Shown: positions 1 through 7,082, counted from the first letter of the stretch. The stretch is DNA of 13,742 nt from G963674685 sp964591275 (GCA_964591275.1 CAZQAE010000109.1:1-13742), one strand, 5' to 3'. Program-made: numbers and translations. Notes: generated by a model from the sequence alone, not told the origin.

Positions 1-284
1 GCGTGGTTTGTTTTGCTTGCCAGAGAAGAGTTGATAATCCGCATCGGCCTTGCCGCCAAGGCTGTGTGGTGCTTCCGATTTGCCGTCCTCACCTGCCGGT
101 CGATGAGAGCTTCCAGTGCATCGTGTAAATATTACTGTTTCCCATGCGGCCACGATCCGCGATGTTGGGCTACTGATCCTTTGATTGAAATCCAGCCAGA
201 AAAAAACGCTGTTGGTTTGTCAGGAGTTTTTGGCATGTGCGAGGGAAGCAGCCAAAGGTGTTCCATAGACGACCTTTCCCAACG
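1..284. other. Left edge, no gene that can be supported
   Basis: No convincing gene is seen in these bases. Two minus-strand frames stay open up to the left edge. One starts after a TGA near base 222 and one after a TAA near base 134, but neither has a clear ribosome binding site or a recognisable motif. A plus-strand open frame from base 13 has a composition unlike protein (many Cys, Ser and Arg, no domain) and is probably chance. A short inverted repeat (AAAGGT 254-259, ACCTTT 272-277) lies just downstream of the small minus-strand gene but lacks a T-run. The stretch probably belongs to the integrated element, because no left-hand tRNA boundary is visible. Confidence 0.4.
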
Positions 285-482
285 TCAATCATCTGAAGGA
301 AGGAGATCAAAAAGCGCCTGATACATTTTATTTGTGGGTGTCCAAGTTTCAAATTTCATTCCTTTGAGATCACCAACAGGCTTGAACACGACATCGAACT
401 CGGGTTTGTTTTTTCGGCGACTCTTTTTTCGACTCGTTAGATAGGCATTGGCTTCCACTTCCTTTTTTTCCTTTCGCCCCAT
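285..482 (-). CDS. Small lysine-rich hypothetical protein (65 aa)
   Basis: I do not recognise this 65-residue protein. Its first half is strongly basic (RKEKKE at 3-8, SRKKSRRKNK at 17-26). The second half is a more normal globular-looking segment with aromatic residues (FETWTPTNKMYQALFDLL) and an acidic end. There is no signal peptide or membrane segment. The best support that it is real is a strong ribosome binding site, AAAGGAG, five bases before the ATG on the minus strand. A weak promoter candidate lies further upstream. It is divergent from the abiE pair within the integrated element, so an accessory role, nucleic-acid binding or a small regulator, is conceivable but purely inferred. 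Confidence 0.5.
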   Translation of the reverse strand: MGRKEKKEVEANAYLTSRKKSRRKNKPEFDVVFKPVGDLKGMKFETWTPTNKMYQALFDLLPSDD

Positions 483-603
483 GAACGCTCCTTTCGCTTT
501 CTCCTATTACCGATGGCATCTGCTAAATGCTCTTTTACGATACGGTCTATGGAACCGTTTCTATGTTTCTCGGCACTTGCCGAAAGTCTACGCAATGACC
601 TTA

Positions 604-632
604 ATAATCACTATTGCAGCGATAATCGACAA
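604..632 (-). promoter_or_regulatory. Candidate promoter for the small minus-strand gene
   Basis: Read on the minus strand, TTGTCG (627-632) is followed after 17 bases by GATTAT (604-609). Spacing is ideal for a sigma-70-type promoter, but both hexamers are imperfect. It lies about 120 bases upstream of the start codon at 482. Confidence 0.3.
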
Positions 633-682
633 GCAAGCAGCCTAAAAATTCTTTCGGCACAAATCGTAGAAATTATCCATAC

Positions 683-711
683 TTGCTATTTCTCTCTGCA
701 ATCATCATAAT
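683..711 (+). promoter_or_regulatory. Promoter of the abiE operon
   Basis: TTGCTA (683-688) and CATAAT (706-711) are separated by exactly 17 bases, a good sigma-70-type arrangement. The start codon of abiEi at 742 follows about 30 bases after the -10 box. The -10 box sits inside a palindrome (702-719) that is a candidate binding site for the antitoxin. Confidence 0.6.
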
Positions 712-719
712 TATGGTGA
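702..719. promoter_or_regulatory. Palindromic operator candidate over the abiE -10 box
   Basis: A perfect 10-base palindrome CATAATTATG (706-715) is flanked by TCA (702-704) and TGA (717-719). This gives an 18-base near-palindrome with one mismatched pair. It covers the -10 box of the abiE promoter. AbiEi-family antitoxins are known to repress their own promoter by binding inverted repeats, so this is the natural candidate operator. Binding itself is inferred. Confidence 0.5.
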
Positions 720-741
720 CTATAGAGGGAAATGGTAAGTC

Positions 742-1545
742 ATGGAGCATTTAGAGTTTTTCGCTACGCACCCCATGTTTACTCGCAACGAGTTCGTCAT
801 CGAGTATACGAAAGGCGGACGGCGTAGCAAATTCACGGCAGATAACCTCCTTGCCCAGCATGTGGCCGGTGGCAGGCTATTGCGTGTTCGCAGAGGCTTG
901 TACGCCACCGTGCCCAATGGCGTCCCTTCGGATCAGGTTGAAGTTGACCCCTATCTGATGTCCACGAAGCTCGCTGAGGGCGCTGTGGTGGCGTACCATG
1001 CCGCCCTTCAATTTCACGGCAGGGCGTATTCCATGTGGTCACGGTTTCCATATTTAGCCTGGCGAAATCAGCACTCGTTTCGATTTCGCGGGATGGAATT
1101 TTTCTCCGTGCTGTTTCCTGCCAAAATACGGAAGCTCAAAGATGCCGGTGGGCAGATACTGGAACAGCGGTACGCCGGTGGCGTTGTCAGGGTGACAACC
1201 CTGGAACGAACGATGGTGGACGTGCTGGATTCGCCCACTTATGGCGGCGGCTGGGAAGAGATATGGCGCTGTCTGGAATCAGTAGAGTTTTTTGATTTGG
1301 ATGCTGTCGTGGCCTACGCCCTTCGCCTTGGCTCCGCCCTTACGATAGCTCGTGTCGGATTCTATCTCGAACAGCATCGTGAAGCTCTCCTGGTCGAGGA
1401 TCATTATCTTGATCGGTTACGCAAACGGGCACCGTTGCAGCCTCGATACCTTGGCAGTAAAAGGGAGTCGGGAAAGCTGGTTTCGGGCTGGAACCTTGTG
1501 GTGCCTGAGCGTGTGCTGCAACGTGATTGGGAGGAACCGGCGTGA
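742..1545 (+). CDS. abiEi: AbiEi-family antitoxin / transcriptional regulator of a type IV TA system
   Basis: This 267-residue protein matches the AbiEi antitoxin family. An N-terminal winged-helix segment (about 1-60, opening with the family-like phrase FFATHPMFTRNEF and containing GRLLRVRRGLYATV) is followed by the larger C-terminal domain. That domain carries the typical VTTLERTMVDVLDSP segment (151-164) and GGGWEEI. In this family the first domain binds the operon promoter and the C-terminal domain is needed to counter the toxin without direct complex formation. The stop TGA overlaps the GTG start of the toxin gene. The start ATG at 742 is preceded by GAGGG at 725-729, a rather long 12-base spacing, but no better in-frame start preserves the N-terminal motif. 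It is the first gene of the pair and is probably autoregulated through the palindrome at 702-719. Confidence 0.9.
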   Translation: MEHLEFFATHPMFTRNEFVIEYTKGGRRSKFTADNLLAQHVAGGRLLRVRRGLYATVPNGVPSDQVEVDPYLMSTKLAEGAVVAYHAALQFHGRAYSMWSRFPYLAWRNQHSFRFRGMEFFSVLFPAKIRKLKDAGGQILEQRYAGGVVRVTTLERTMVDVLDSPTYGGGWEEIWRCLESVEFFDLDAVVAYALRLGSALTIARVGFYLEQHREALLVEDHYLDRLRKRAPLQPRYLGSKRESGKLVSGWNLVVPERVLQRDWEEPA

Positions 1546-2513
1546 GCCTGACTGCACAAGAGTTGGCGCGAGAAGCTGCGAATACGGGTTTTCAGGCTGA
1601 AATCCTGGAAAAGGTTTTCAGGCTCATTGGCTTGCTCAATGGGTTACGAAGCCATCCTTATCTTCGACAACGCATCGCCCTAAAAGGCGGAACCGCTCTC
1701 AACTTATTCATTTTCAATGTTCCTCGTCTTTCCGTTGATATCGATCTCAATTACGTCGGCGCAAATGACAGAGAAACGATGCTGGCCGAGCGCCCAAAAG
1801 TTGAGCAAGCGATAGAGGCGGTCTGTAGCCGTGAAGGGTTTACAATTCGGCGAATCCCGACCGAACATGCCGGAGGCAAGTGGCAGTTGAAGTACACCGG
1901 AGCAACCGGCCAGGGTGGGAACCTGGAACTCGACTTGAACTTCATATTGCGCGTTCCACTGTGGCCAACTCAATTGCGTGATTCCCACCTCGTCAGTTCT
2001 TTTCAGGCCACCCAAGTGCCCCTGCTCGATATTCACGAACTGGCAGCCGGAAAACTCGCCGCCCTGTGTGACCGTGGGGCGAGCCGCGACTTGTTTGATG
2101 CGTATGCACTACTTCGACGGGATGACCTCGACCATGACCGTCTCAGGCTCGGATTCGTGGTCTACGGTGGTGCGAGCCGAAGGGATTGGCGGACGGTGAC
2201 CATCGAAAATATTGAATGCGATGCCGTTGAACTGCGAGGGAAACTTTTACCTACGCTTCGGAACGTAGAAACCGATGCGTTCAGAGACGCCAAAGCATGG
2301 GCTGAACAACGTGTGTCCGAAGTTCGCTCATTGATGTCTGCCGTGCTGCCACTCCGTCCAAACGAGATTAAGTTCCTCGATCATCTTAACGACCGAGGAA
2401 AGATCATCCCTGAGCTTTTAGCCCAAGAAGAAAAGATGCAGGCACTTATCCGCCAGCATCCAGCCCTCAATTGGAAGGCGATGAACGTCCGCAAACATTA
2501 CAGGTTGGATTAG
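1542..2513 (+). CDS. abiEii: AbiEii-family nucleotidyltransferase toxin
   Basis: This is the toxin partner of the preceding antitoxin, a cytoplasmic nucleotidyltransferase-fold protein of 323 residues. Motif I, KGGTALNL (48-55), is followed by the metal-binding SVDIDLNY (64-71). Then come ELDLNF (129-134) and the conserved helical segment with K171 and RDLFDAY (182-188). These are the motifs that define AbiEii/AbiGii toxins, which modify tRNA or otherwise block growth during phage infection. I chose GTG at 1542 because GGAGG (1530-1534) lies seven bases upstream and because it gives a GTGA overlap with the antitoxin stop. An upstream TTG at 1527 would add five residues and has no better signal. 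All motif residues appear present, so the toxin is likely active. The actual nucleic-acid target cannot be read from sequence. Confidence 0.93.
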   Translation: MSLTAQELAREAANTGFQAEILEKVFRLIGLLNGLRSHPYLRQRIALKGGTALNLFIFNVPRLSVDIDLNYVGANDRETMLAERPKVEQAIEAVCSREGFTIRRIPTEHAGGKWQLKYTGATGQGGNLELDLNFILRVPLWPTQLRDSHLVSSFQATQVPLLDIHELAAGKLAALCDRGASRDLFDAYALLRRDDLDHDRLRLGFVVYGGASRRDWRTVTIENIECDAVELRGKLLPTLRNVETDAFRDAKAWAEQRVSEVRSLMSAVLPLRPNEIKFLDHLNDRGKIIPELLAQEEKMQALIRQHPALNWKAMNVRKHYRLD

Positions 2514-2679
2514 CTGACGCTTCGATCAACGCCATTTACCTATCAGGCCCTGCCCGAGGTTTGCCAACGTCTTCATCATCAATAAGGGGATTTGGAACCC
2601 GCGCTCACCCGCGTCTACGTGTCGGCAGGTCAAAACTCCGGCTCAAAAAATTTCGCGTTACGCACGCGGGCGCACGTTG

Positions 2680-2727
2680 GGGTCTATCGTTTCCGTACAT
2701 GTACGGAAACTTGAAAAAAGGAGACCC
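2680..2727. repeat. Nested palindrome between abiEii and the integrase gene
   Basis: A perfect 22-base palindrome occupies 2689-2710, centred on GTACATGTAC. It is enclosed by an outer inverted repeat, GGGTCT (2680-2685) and AGACCC (2722-2727). It lies between the convergent ends of abiEii (stop 2513) and the integrase (stop 2746). No clear T-run follows it on either strand in the right place, so a classical intrinsic terminator is not obvious. A binding site for a dimeric regulator, excisionase or LexA-like repressor, or a bidirectional transcription barrier, are alternatives. The rest of 2514-2745 shows no gene. Confidence 0.7.
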
Positions 2728-2745
2728 AGAAGATCGGTTAGGAAC

Positions 2746-3984
2746 TCAAGGGCCCCGTCTTGGCTTAGCGGCCTTGGATTTCGTCTTCCTTTTGCGCTTC
2801 GTCGCTTGCTCCGAATCCGTTTTTTTCTTTGGTTTCGTTTTTGACGGTTCGGCTGAACGTGTCAGGCCGAACATCCCGTCGGTGCCCTTGTACCGGCTCG
2901 GAATGTACTTGGCGTAACGATCCTCGATCATTTTGTAGCTACTCCAGCCACCCATCTTCATCAATTGGTAGATGCCGCCACCATCCATGAGCCATTGGCT
3001 AGCAAAGGTGTGACGAAGGTCATGAAAACGAAGGCATGGCAGTTCGTGGCGGTCTTTTTCAGGCCAGTGGGCTCTTTTGAGGGCTTGGTGATACAATTCA
3101 CGAAAGACGTGGTTGTCGTGTCTAAGCATCACGCCGCTTGTTGATGGAAAGACGAGGTCGTCGGGTTCGGTTGATTCTGCCTGTTTTACCCAGTCTTTCA
3201 GGAACGGAAGTAGATTGTCAAAAATGGGGACCACCCGAGTTTTTCCGTTTTTTGGCAGATGATTGTACGAGTGACGCACGTGAATCTGTTGACGGTGTAT
3301 CTCGATGTCCACCCAACGCAGCCCAGCCAGTTCCCCAGCCCTCAACCCGGCGTAGATGGCGACCGCGTAAAGCGCCAGGGCGTCGTCACGATCCACCGCA
3401 CCTAAAAAGGCATCAACTTGATTTTTGCTCTCAAGAATCTCGTTTTCAAATACTCCACCAGATGGAAGGATGCCGCGCGTGGAAGGCGGATTGACCAGTG
3501 GATCGTGCCTCTTCGCGTGATTCAAAATCATCCGAAGGAAACCAAGTACCTTTTGTTGAGTTCCCTTCGAAAGGTTCTTCTTCCTCAATTCTGCAAGCAC
3601 TAGTTCGACTGCGTCACGCTGGATGCGGCGTACTGGCCAATGTTCAATACACTCCAGATGAGCAAACAATTGGTCGTTGGCCTCAGGCCGATTTCTGTTG
3701 ACGGTACGTTCTTTCTTCCACTTACTTGTGAAAAACTCCTTGAGTGTCTGCCGTTCGGCCTCTGGGTCGAAATACGACCGACCGTCTGCAATCGCTTGAA
3801 GCTCGCCCCACACCCTTCGGAGTTCGGCAACCGCTGCTTGGCGAGCTTCCGCTCGATTCCCATCGAATCGCGTGAAAGGGAAAGTTTTTCCCTTCCGTTT
3901 CCCGTCAGGCATCGTCCACTGGATGCGGTACCCGATGACCTTCCCATGTGACTTGTATTCTCTCGGCAATCCCATTTTCGACAT
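2746..3984 (-). CDS. int: Tyrosine recombinase (integrase) of the integrated element
   Basis: This phage-type site-specific recombinase (412 residues) is predicted to integrate and excise the element at the nearby tRNA-Thr fragment. Residues 1-70 form an Arm-binding-type N-terminus and about 78-170 the core-binding domain. The catalytic domain carries R215 (AGLRAGEL), K248 (NGKTR), H321-x-x-R324 (HDLRHTFAS), W347 and Y357 (DRYAKY). W347 (GGWSS) stands where many relatives have His, an accepted His/Trp alternation. The last 30 residues form an unusually Lys/Arg-rich tail. I start it at ATG 3984, eight bases after AAGGGAGGTG. The frame extends upstream to 4152, but that part is AT-rich leader without a ribosome binding site and contains the likely promoter. 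The gene points away from the att site, which lies about 200 bases upstream. Confidence 0.95.
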   Translation of the reverse strand: MSKMGLPREYKSHGKVIGYRIQWTMPDGKRKGKTFPFTRFDGNRAEARQAAVAELRRVWGELQAIADGRSYFDPEAERQTLKEFFTSKWKKERTVNRNRPEANDQLFAHLECIEHWPVRRIQRDAVELVLAELRKKNLSKGTQQKVLGFLRMILNHAKRHDPLVNPPSTRGILPSGGVFENEILESKNQVDAFLGAVDRDDALALYAVAIYAGLRAGELAGLRWVDIEIHRQQIHVRHSYNHLPKNGKTRVVPIFDNLLPFLKDWVKQAESTEPDDLVFPSTSGVMLRHDNHVFRELYHQALKRAHWPEKDRHELPCLRFHDLRHTFASQWLMDGGGIYQLMKMGGWSSYKMIEDRYAKYIPSRYKGTDGMFGLTRSAEPSKTKPKKKTDSEQATKRKRKTKSKAAKPRRGP

Positions 3985-4066
3985 CGTTGGCACCTCCCTT
4001 TTGACTGGACTAAAGATAACATGTTGTGCGTTGTTGTGCAATGGGTGCCTTAAGAAGCATTGGTTG

Positions 4067-4085
4067 ACCTTGTGTCCACCAAGGT
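4067..4085 (-). promoter_or_regulatory. Hairpin at the start of the integrase leader
   Basis: ACCTTG (4067-4072) and CAAGGT (4080-4085) form a six-base-pair hairpin with a seven-base loop. It sits just downstream of the predicted -10 box, around the expected transcription start. It could be an operator or a leader structure. Function is inferred from position only. Confidence 0.35.
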
Positions 4086-4087
4086 AG

Positions 4088-4116
4088 ATAATATGTCTAT
4101 AGTCTTTTAATATCAA
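4088..4116 (-). promoter_or_regulatory. Promoter of the integrase gene
   Basis: On the minus strand TTGATA (4111-4116) and TATTAT (4088-4093) are separated by 17 bases, a near-consensus sigma-70-type promoter. It would give a leader of roughly 95 bases before the integrase ATG at 3984. It lies inside the spurious N-terminal extension of the open frame, which supports the shorter protein. Confidence 0.6.
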
Positions 4117-4180
4117 GTACTTATGATGCATTTTTGGAGAGACGTTTGTCAAGAGCTTTTGCTTGAAAAAGGCTATTTCC

Positions 4181-4227
4181 CCTCCTTGGTAAGGAGGGGG
4201 TCCCCGGTTCGATCCCGGGCGATGGCT
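4181..4227 (+). tRNA. 3' fragment of tRNA-Thr(GGT), attachment-site remnant
   Basis: The bases fold as the 3' part of a tRNA. The anticodon stem is CCTCC/GGAGG (4181-4185, 4193-4197) with loop TTGGTAA and anticodon GGT (4188-4190), reading Thr codons. Next come a five-base variable loop, a perfect T-stem with loop TTCGATC (4208-4214), and the 3' acceptor strand CGATGGC (4220-4226) with discriminator T. The matching 5' strand GCCATCG and a D-arm are absent upstream, where the sequence is AT-rich and unlike tRNA. No CCA is encoded. With the integrase immediately to the left, this is best read as the att-site end left by integration into a tRNA-Thr gene, with crossover in or near the anticodon arm. 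The fragment is not expected to make a functional tRNA. Confidence 0.85.
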
Positions 4228-4383
4228 TTTTCTTTTGTTTCTATGGTCAGAGCCTGCAAATCGATTGCTGAGCTATAGCGCAGGTCATACCGTGTGCCGC
4301 CCAGTAAGGGCCTTTGGGGCCTCCTCACGATACGCAAGTTCTTCAAAACCGAGTGGGGTGGGTAATAAATTATCTGGTCAAGC
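4228..4383. other. Intergenic stretch between att site and tpx
   Basis: A T-rich run (4227-4240) follows the tRNA fragment and may be the original tRNA terminator tail. The rest holds a weak GGCC-based hairpin near 4307-4320, downstream of tpx. I see no gene or strong terminator here. Confidence 0.4.
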
Positions 4384-4896
4384 TCATAGCTTGTTCACCG
4401 CATCCAGGACCGCCTCGTAATCCGGTTCATCGCCGACTTCCCTGACAAGGTGGATGAAGCGCACGATTCCCTCTTTATCGATGACAAAAACCGCGCGGGC
4501 TAAAAGCCGCAGTTCCTTGATCAACATCCCATAGTGTTCGCCGAAGCAGGCATCCCTGTGATCGGAGAGCGTGACGACGTTTTCAACGCCCGCAGCGCCG
4601 CACCATCGCTTCTGCGCGAAGGGCAAATCCATACTCACCGTCACAACAACCACCTCATCGCCAAGCTTTTGCGCTTCCTGATTGAAGCGGCGCGTCTCGG
4701 TATCGCAAACCGAGGTGTCCAGGGATGGAACGAAAGACAGCACCATGGTCTTGCCAAAAAAGGACGAAAGCTTCACCGGATTCATGTCATTGTTGATAGC
4801 CGTGCAGTCCGGCGCCTTATCGCCAACCTTGATCTCATCTCCCACAAGCGTCATGGGATTTCCCTGCGCTGTGATCTTACCCAAATATTCAGCCAT
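4384..4896 (-). CDS. tpx: Thiol peroxidase (atypical 2-Cys peroxiredoxin, Tpx)
   Basis: Tpx reduces hydrogen peroxide and alkyl hydroperoxides, using thioredoxin as the usual reductant. The 170-residue length is normal for the family. The peroxidatic cysteine is C64 in PSLDTSVC, preceded by the conserved Thr61. The resolving cysteine is C99 in FAQKRWCGAAG, the hallmark of Tpx. The family phrases QGNPMTLVG near the N-terminus, LPFAQ, and ARAVFVID with EPDYEAVL near the end are all present. An additional C31 is not catalytic in known members. I start at ATG 4896 because it follows AGGGGGTGG on the minus strand and begins where the family begins; the frame runs on to 5055 without support. It is a single gene with its own promoter candidate and is the first apparently chromosomal gene outside the integrated element. 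Confidence 0.95.
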   Translation of the reverse strand: MAEYLGKITAQGNPMTLVGDEIKVGDKAPDCTAINNDMNPVKLSSFFGKTMVLSFVPSLDTSVCDTETRRFNQEAQKLGDEVVVVTVSMDLPFAQKRWCGAAGVENVVTLSDHRDACFGEHYGMLIKELRLLARAVFVIDKEGIVRFIHLVREVGDEPDYEAVLDAVNKL

Positions 4897-4950
4897 GCCC
4901 CACCCCCTTTTTTCGATCAAAAATAAAACTCCGTTTGCTGATTGGCCCAA

Positions 4951-4979
4951 AGTATCTCTTAATTCAAGATAATAATCAA
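4951..4979 (-). promoter_or_regulatory. Candidate promoter of tpx
   Basis: On the minus strand TTGATT (4974-4979) and GATACT (4951-4956) are separated by 17 bases, about 55 bases before the tpx start codon. A second overlapping candidate (TTGAAT, 17 bases, TATCTT) lies slightly further upstream. No peroxide-regulator site could be recognised. Confidence 0.45.
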
Positions 4980-5119
4980 AGGTACGATATTCAAAAATTG
5001 CAGTGTCTTTGTAAGCTGTCTTACCAGCGAAAACCCATCGCGGCGAGATGTCCACTTTACACTGTCCCGTTTTTCATTGTCAGGAAACTTACTATTACGA
5101 ATAATTTAAAAATCGGGAT

Positions 5120-5148
5120 TTGTCTCGATAGGATTTTTTCTATAGAAT
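5120..5148 (+). promoter_or_regulatory. Candidate promoter of the secreted protease gene
   Basis: TTGTCT (5120-5125) and TAGAAT (5143-5148) are 17 bases apart. The start codon at 5179 is 30 bases downstream and is preceded by a strong GAGGAGG ribosome binding site. Confidence 0.5.
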
Positions 5149-5178
5149 CGGCTCGGTTTTTCTGAGGAGGATTCACCC

Positions 5179-7038
5179 ATGAAAGCACTCACGGTCCACT
5201 TAGTCGTTCTATGCGTTGTTGTCGGTTTTCTTTCGGCCGGCAATGCGCTGGCCGATGAACTGAGCGATGTCCGCGCCGCCATCGCGTCCGCCGACGCCCA
5301 GTGGCAAGCCGGGCCGTCCAAATTCACTAAAGAAGAATTTCGCCGGAAGCTGGGCTATATCAAGTCTCACAACCCCGACCCCCTTCCTGCGGCCTCGATC
5401 ACGAACCTTCGCGCTCCTTCCAGTTACGACTGGCGAGATCAAAACGCCGTCACCGACGTCAGGGACCAGGAGCAATGCGGCGCCTGCTGGGCATTCGCCG
5501 CGGTGGGAGCGTTGGAATCGGCGGCCATCCGCGAAGGCGGATATCCCCAGTCCATCGATCTGTCCGAGCAGTACATGGTCAGCGATTGCTATGATGAATA
5601 TGACTGCAACGGCGCTTATTCTCTTTGGGAGCCACTGCAATTTCTGGTCAACACTGGAACCGTGGACGAGGCGTGCTTTCCCTACGTGGCGCACAACACC
5701 TCCTGCTCTCCCTGCAACGATTCCGATGACCGCTTGTACGTGGCGCAGTCGCGCGGCAGCGTCTCGCAAAATATCACTGCCCTTAAGAACGCCCTTTACG
5801 AGCATGGCCCCCTGGTTGTTGCGATGGATGTGTACTCGGACTTCAGCTACTACGAATCCGGTGTATACACCATGGAATGGGGCAGCTTTGAAGGCGGACA
5901 CGCGATCCTGCTTGTTGGCTACAATGATGCGGGTTCCTATTTTATTGCGAAAAACTCCTGGACTCCCAACTGGGGAGAAAACGGTTATTTCCGTATCGCC
6001 TACAGCGAAGTCACCGGATATTCCAGCTTCGGACAGGAAGCGAACTGGATCAGTTTCGATGAAGGCGGCACGCCGCCCATTGGCGATCCGCCCACCATCG
6101 ACTACATGCGCTTTTACGATGACAACGACGACCTGATGTACCCGCCGGTTTACGTAACGCCGGCGCAAGCCGCCACAATGCTTTTCGTCTTCGACTACGC
6201 TGACGCCAACAACGATCTCAACGGAGGGCAATTACTGCTCACAGTCGACAACGATGACTACTACATGGACTTGACGGACATGGAAGCGACCGGCGCTTTA
6301 GCTTTTACACTCGATGAAGTATTCGACATCGGCATCCATGAAGGCACGCTCTACCTTGTGGATGCGGCGGGCCACCAGGGCAATGTCCTGCCCTTCGAGT
6401 TCACCGTCCAGACCAATCCGCAGCCCTGCGTGGGTAATACGGCGCCAAGAATCCTGAGCACGCATTATTTCATAGAAACCATTGAAATCAATCCACCCAT
6501 TGAGGTTCCGCCCGGCGTTGACCTGGAAGTATGGTTTGAATACGAAGACGACCAGTGCAATCTTCCCGGCGGCATGCTATGGGCCAATATCGATGAGGGA
6601 TCCTGGCAGGACCTGGGCGAAAATCCCTTCTTTTTAGGGTGCAGCACAGATGAATCCGGACTCTATTGGGAATTTTACTTCGAGCTGGATGAGCCAGGAT
6701 CTTTTACCTTCGAGGCGTATTTCGAGGACATCTGCGGCGCCGATTCCAATCACGTCGAAGGCACAATCACTGTGGTCGAAGAACCGGACGATGATGTGGA
6801 TGATGATGTGGATGACGATGTCAACGATGATCTAAACGACGATGTGAATGACGATAGTGACGACGACGCGAATGACGACGCCGACGATGACGTTAATGAT
6901 GATTGGACAGACGACGACTGGTCGGATGATGACGTGAATGACGATGCGGACGATGACGCAGCTGCCGATGATGACAACGGAGGCGGCAGCAGCGGCGACG
7001 ACGATGACAATGATTCATCGTCCGGAATTTGCGGTTAA
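5179..7038 (+). CDS. Secreted papain-like (C1 family) cysteine protease with Asp/Asn-rich tail
   Basis: An exported protease of 619 residues. Residues 1-25 are a typical signal peptide ending ALA. A short pro-region (26-80) precedes the papain-type catalytic domain (about 81-296). The catalytic set is complete: oxyanion Gln97, Cys103 in QCGACWAF, His241 in GGHAILLVGY, and Asn259 in KNSWTPNWGENGYF. Several extra Cys (137, 143, 166, 176, 179) suggest disulfides. Two similar beta-sandwich-like modules follow (about 303-412 and 420-533, each with an acidic turn and an NGG or PGG loop). Then comes a tail of about 76 residues that is almost only Asp, Asn, Val and Ala (537-612), closing with GGGSSG, an acidic run and SSSGICG. 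The pro-region is shorter than in many papains. A strong ribosome binding site (GAGGAGG) supports the start. A chagasin-type inhibitor gene lies downstream at 7858, so activity is probably controlled by it. The substrate is unknown. Confidence 0.95.
   Translation: MKALTVHLVVLCVVVGFLSAGNALADELSDVRAAIASADAQWQAGPSKFTKEEFRRKLGYIKSHNPDPLPAASITNLRAPSSYDWRDQNAVTDVRDQEQCGACWAFAAVGALESAAIREGGYPQSIDLSEQYMVSDCYDEYDCNGAYSLWEPLQFLVNTGTVDEACFPYVAHNTSCSPCNDSDDRLYVAQSRGSVSQNITALKNALYEHGPLVVAMDVYSDFSYYESGVYTMEWGSFEGGHAILLVGYNDAGSYFIAKNSWTPNWGENGYFRIAYSEVTGYSSFGQEANWISFDEGGTPPIGDPPTIDYMRFYDDNDDLMYPPVYVTPAQAATMLFVFDYADANNDLNGGQLLLTVDNDDYYMDLTDMEATGALAFTLDEVFDIGIHEGTLYLVDAAGHQGNVLPFEFTVQTNPQPCVGNTAPRILSTHYFIETIEINPPIEVPPGVDLEVWFEYEDDQCNLPGGMLWANIDEGSWQDLGENPFFLGCSTDESGLYWEFYFELDEPGSFTFEAYFEDICGADSNHVEGTITVVEEPDDDVDDDVDDDVNDDLNDDVNDDSDDDANDDADDDVNDDWTDDDWSDDDVNDDADDDAAADDDNGGGSSGDDDDNDSSSGICG
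6787..7014 (+). repeat. Low-complexity Asp/Asn-coding tract
   Basis: Degenerate GAT/GAC/AAC/GTG codons repeat in units resembling D-D-D-V and N-D-D for 76 codons at the protease C-terminus. Codon choice is mixed (GAT and GAC alternate), so the acidic protein sequence, not the DNA repeat, seems to be selected. The reverse frames stay open here only because of the composition. Confidence 0.8.
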
Positions 7039-7082
7039 GTTGCAGTTGTTCACAGAATGGGTATTCCAGGAAGTAATTTTTG

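Noticed and set aside
1..120. Minus-strand frame with weak resemblance to an IS21-type helper protein (EALIDRQVRTANRK)
   Set aside because: Too short, cut by the window edge and preceded by a stop; the resemblance is not convincing.
2580..2602. Sequence resembling the complement of a tRNA T-arm (GGGGATTTGGAACCC)
   Set aside because: The T-loop is altered and no acceptor, anticodon or D-arm can be folded around it, so a second att site cannot be claimed.
3985..4152. N-terminal extension of the integrase frame
   Set aside because: The added 56 residues are AT-rich leader, include the predicted promoter and have no ribosome binding site. ATG 3984 has a good one.
4897..5055. N-terminal extension of the tpx frame
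   Set aside because: Tpx proteins start where ATG 4896 starts, and a ribosome binding site precedes that ATG.
5209..6231. Long open frame on the minus strand opposite the protease (340 codons)
   Set aside because: It lies fully inside the protease gene, has no ribosome binding site and reads as low-complexity Val/Gly/Arg. The plus strand has a full catalytic domain.
6787..7014. Repetitive tract considered as a CRISPR or satellite array
   Set aside because: There are no regular repeat-spacer units, and the pattern follows Asp/Asn codons in the protease frame.
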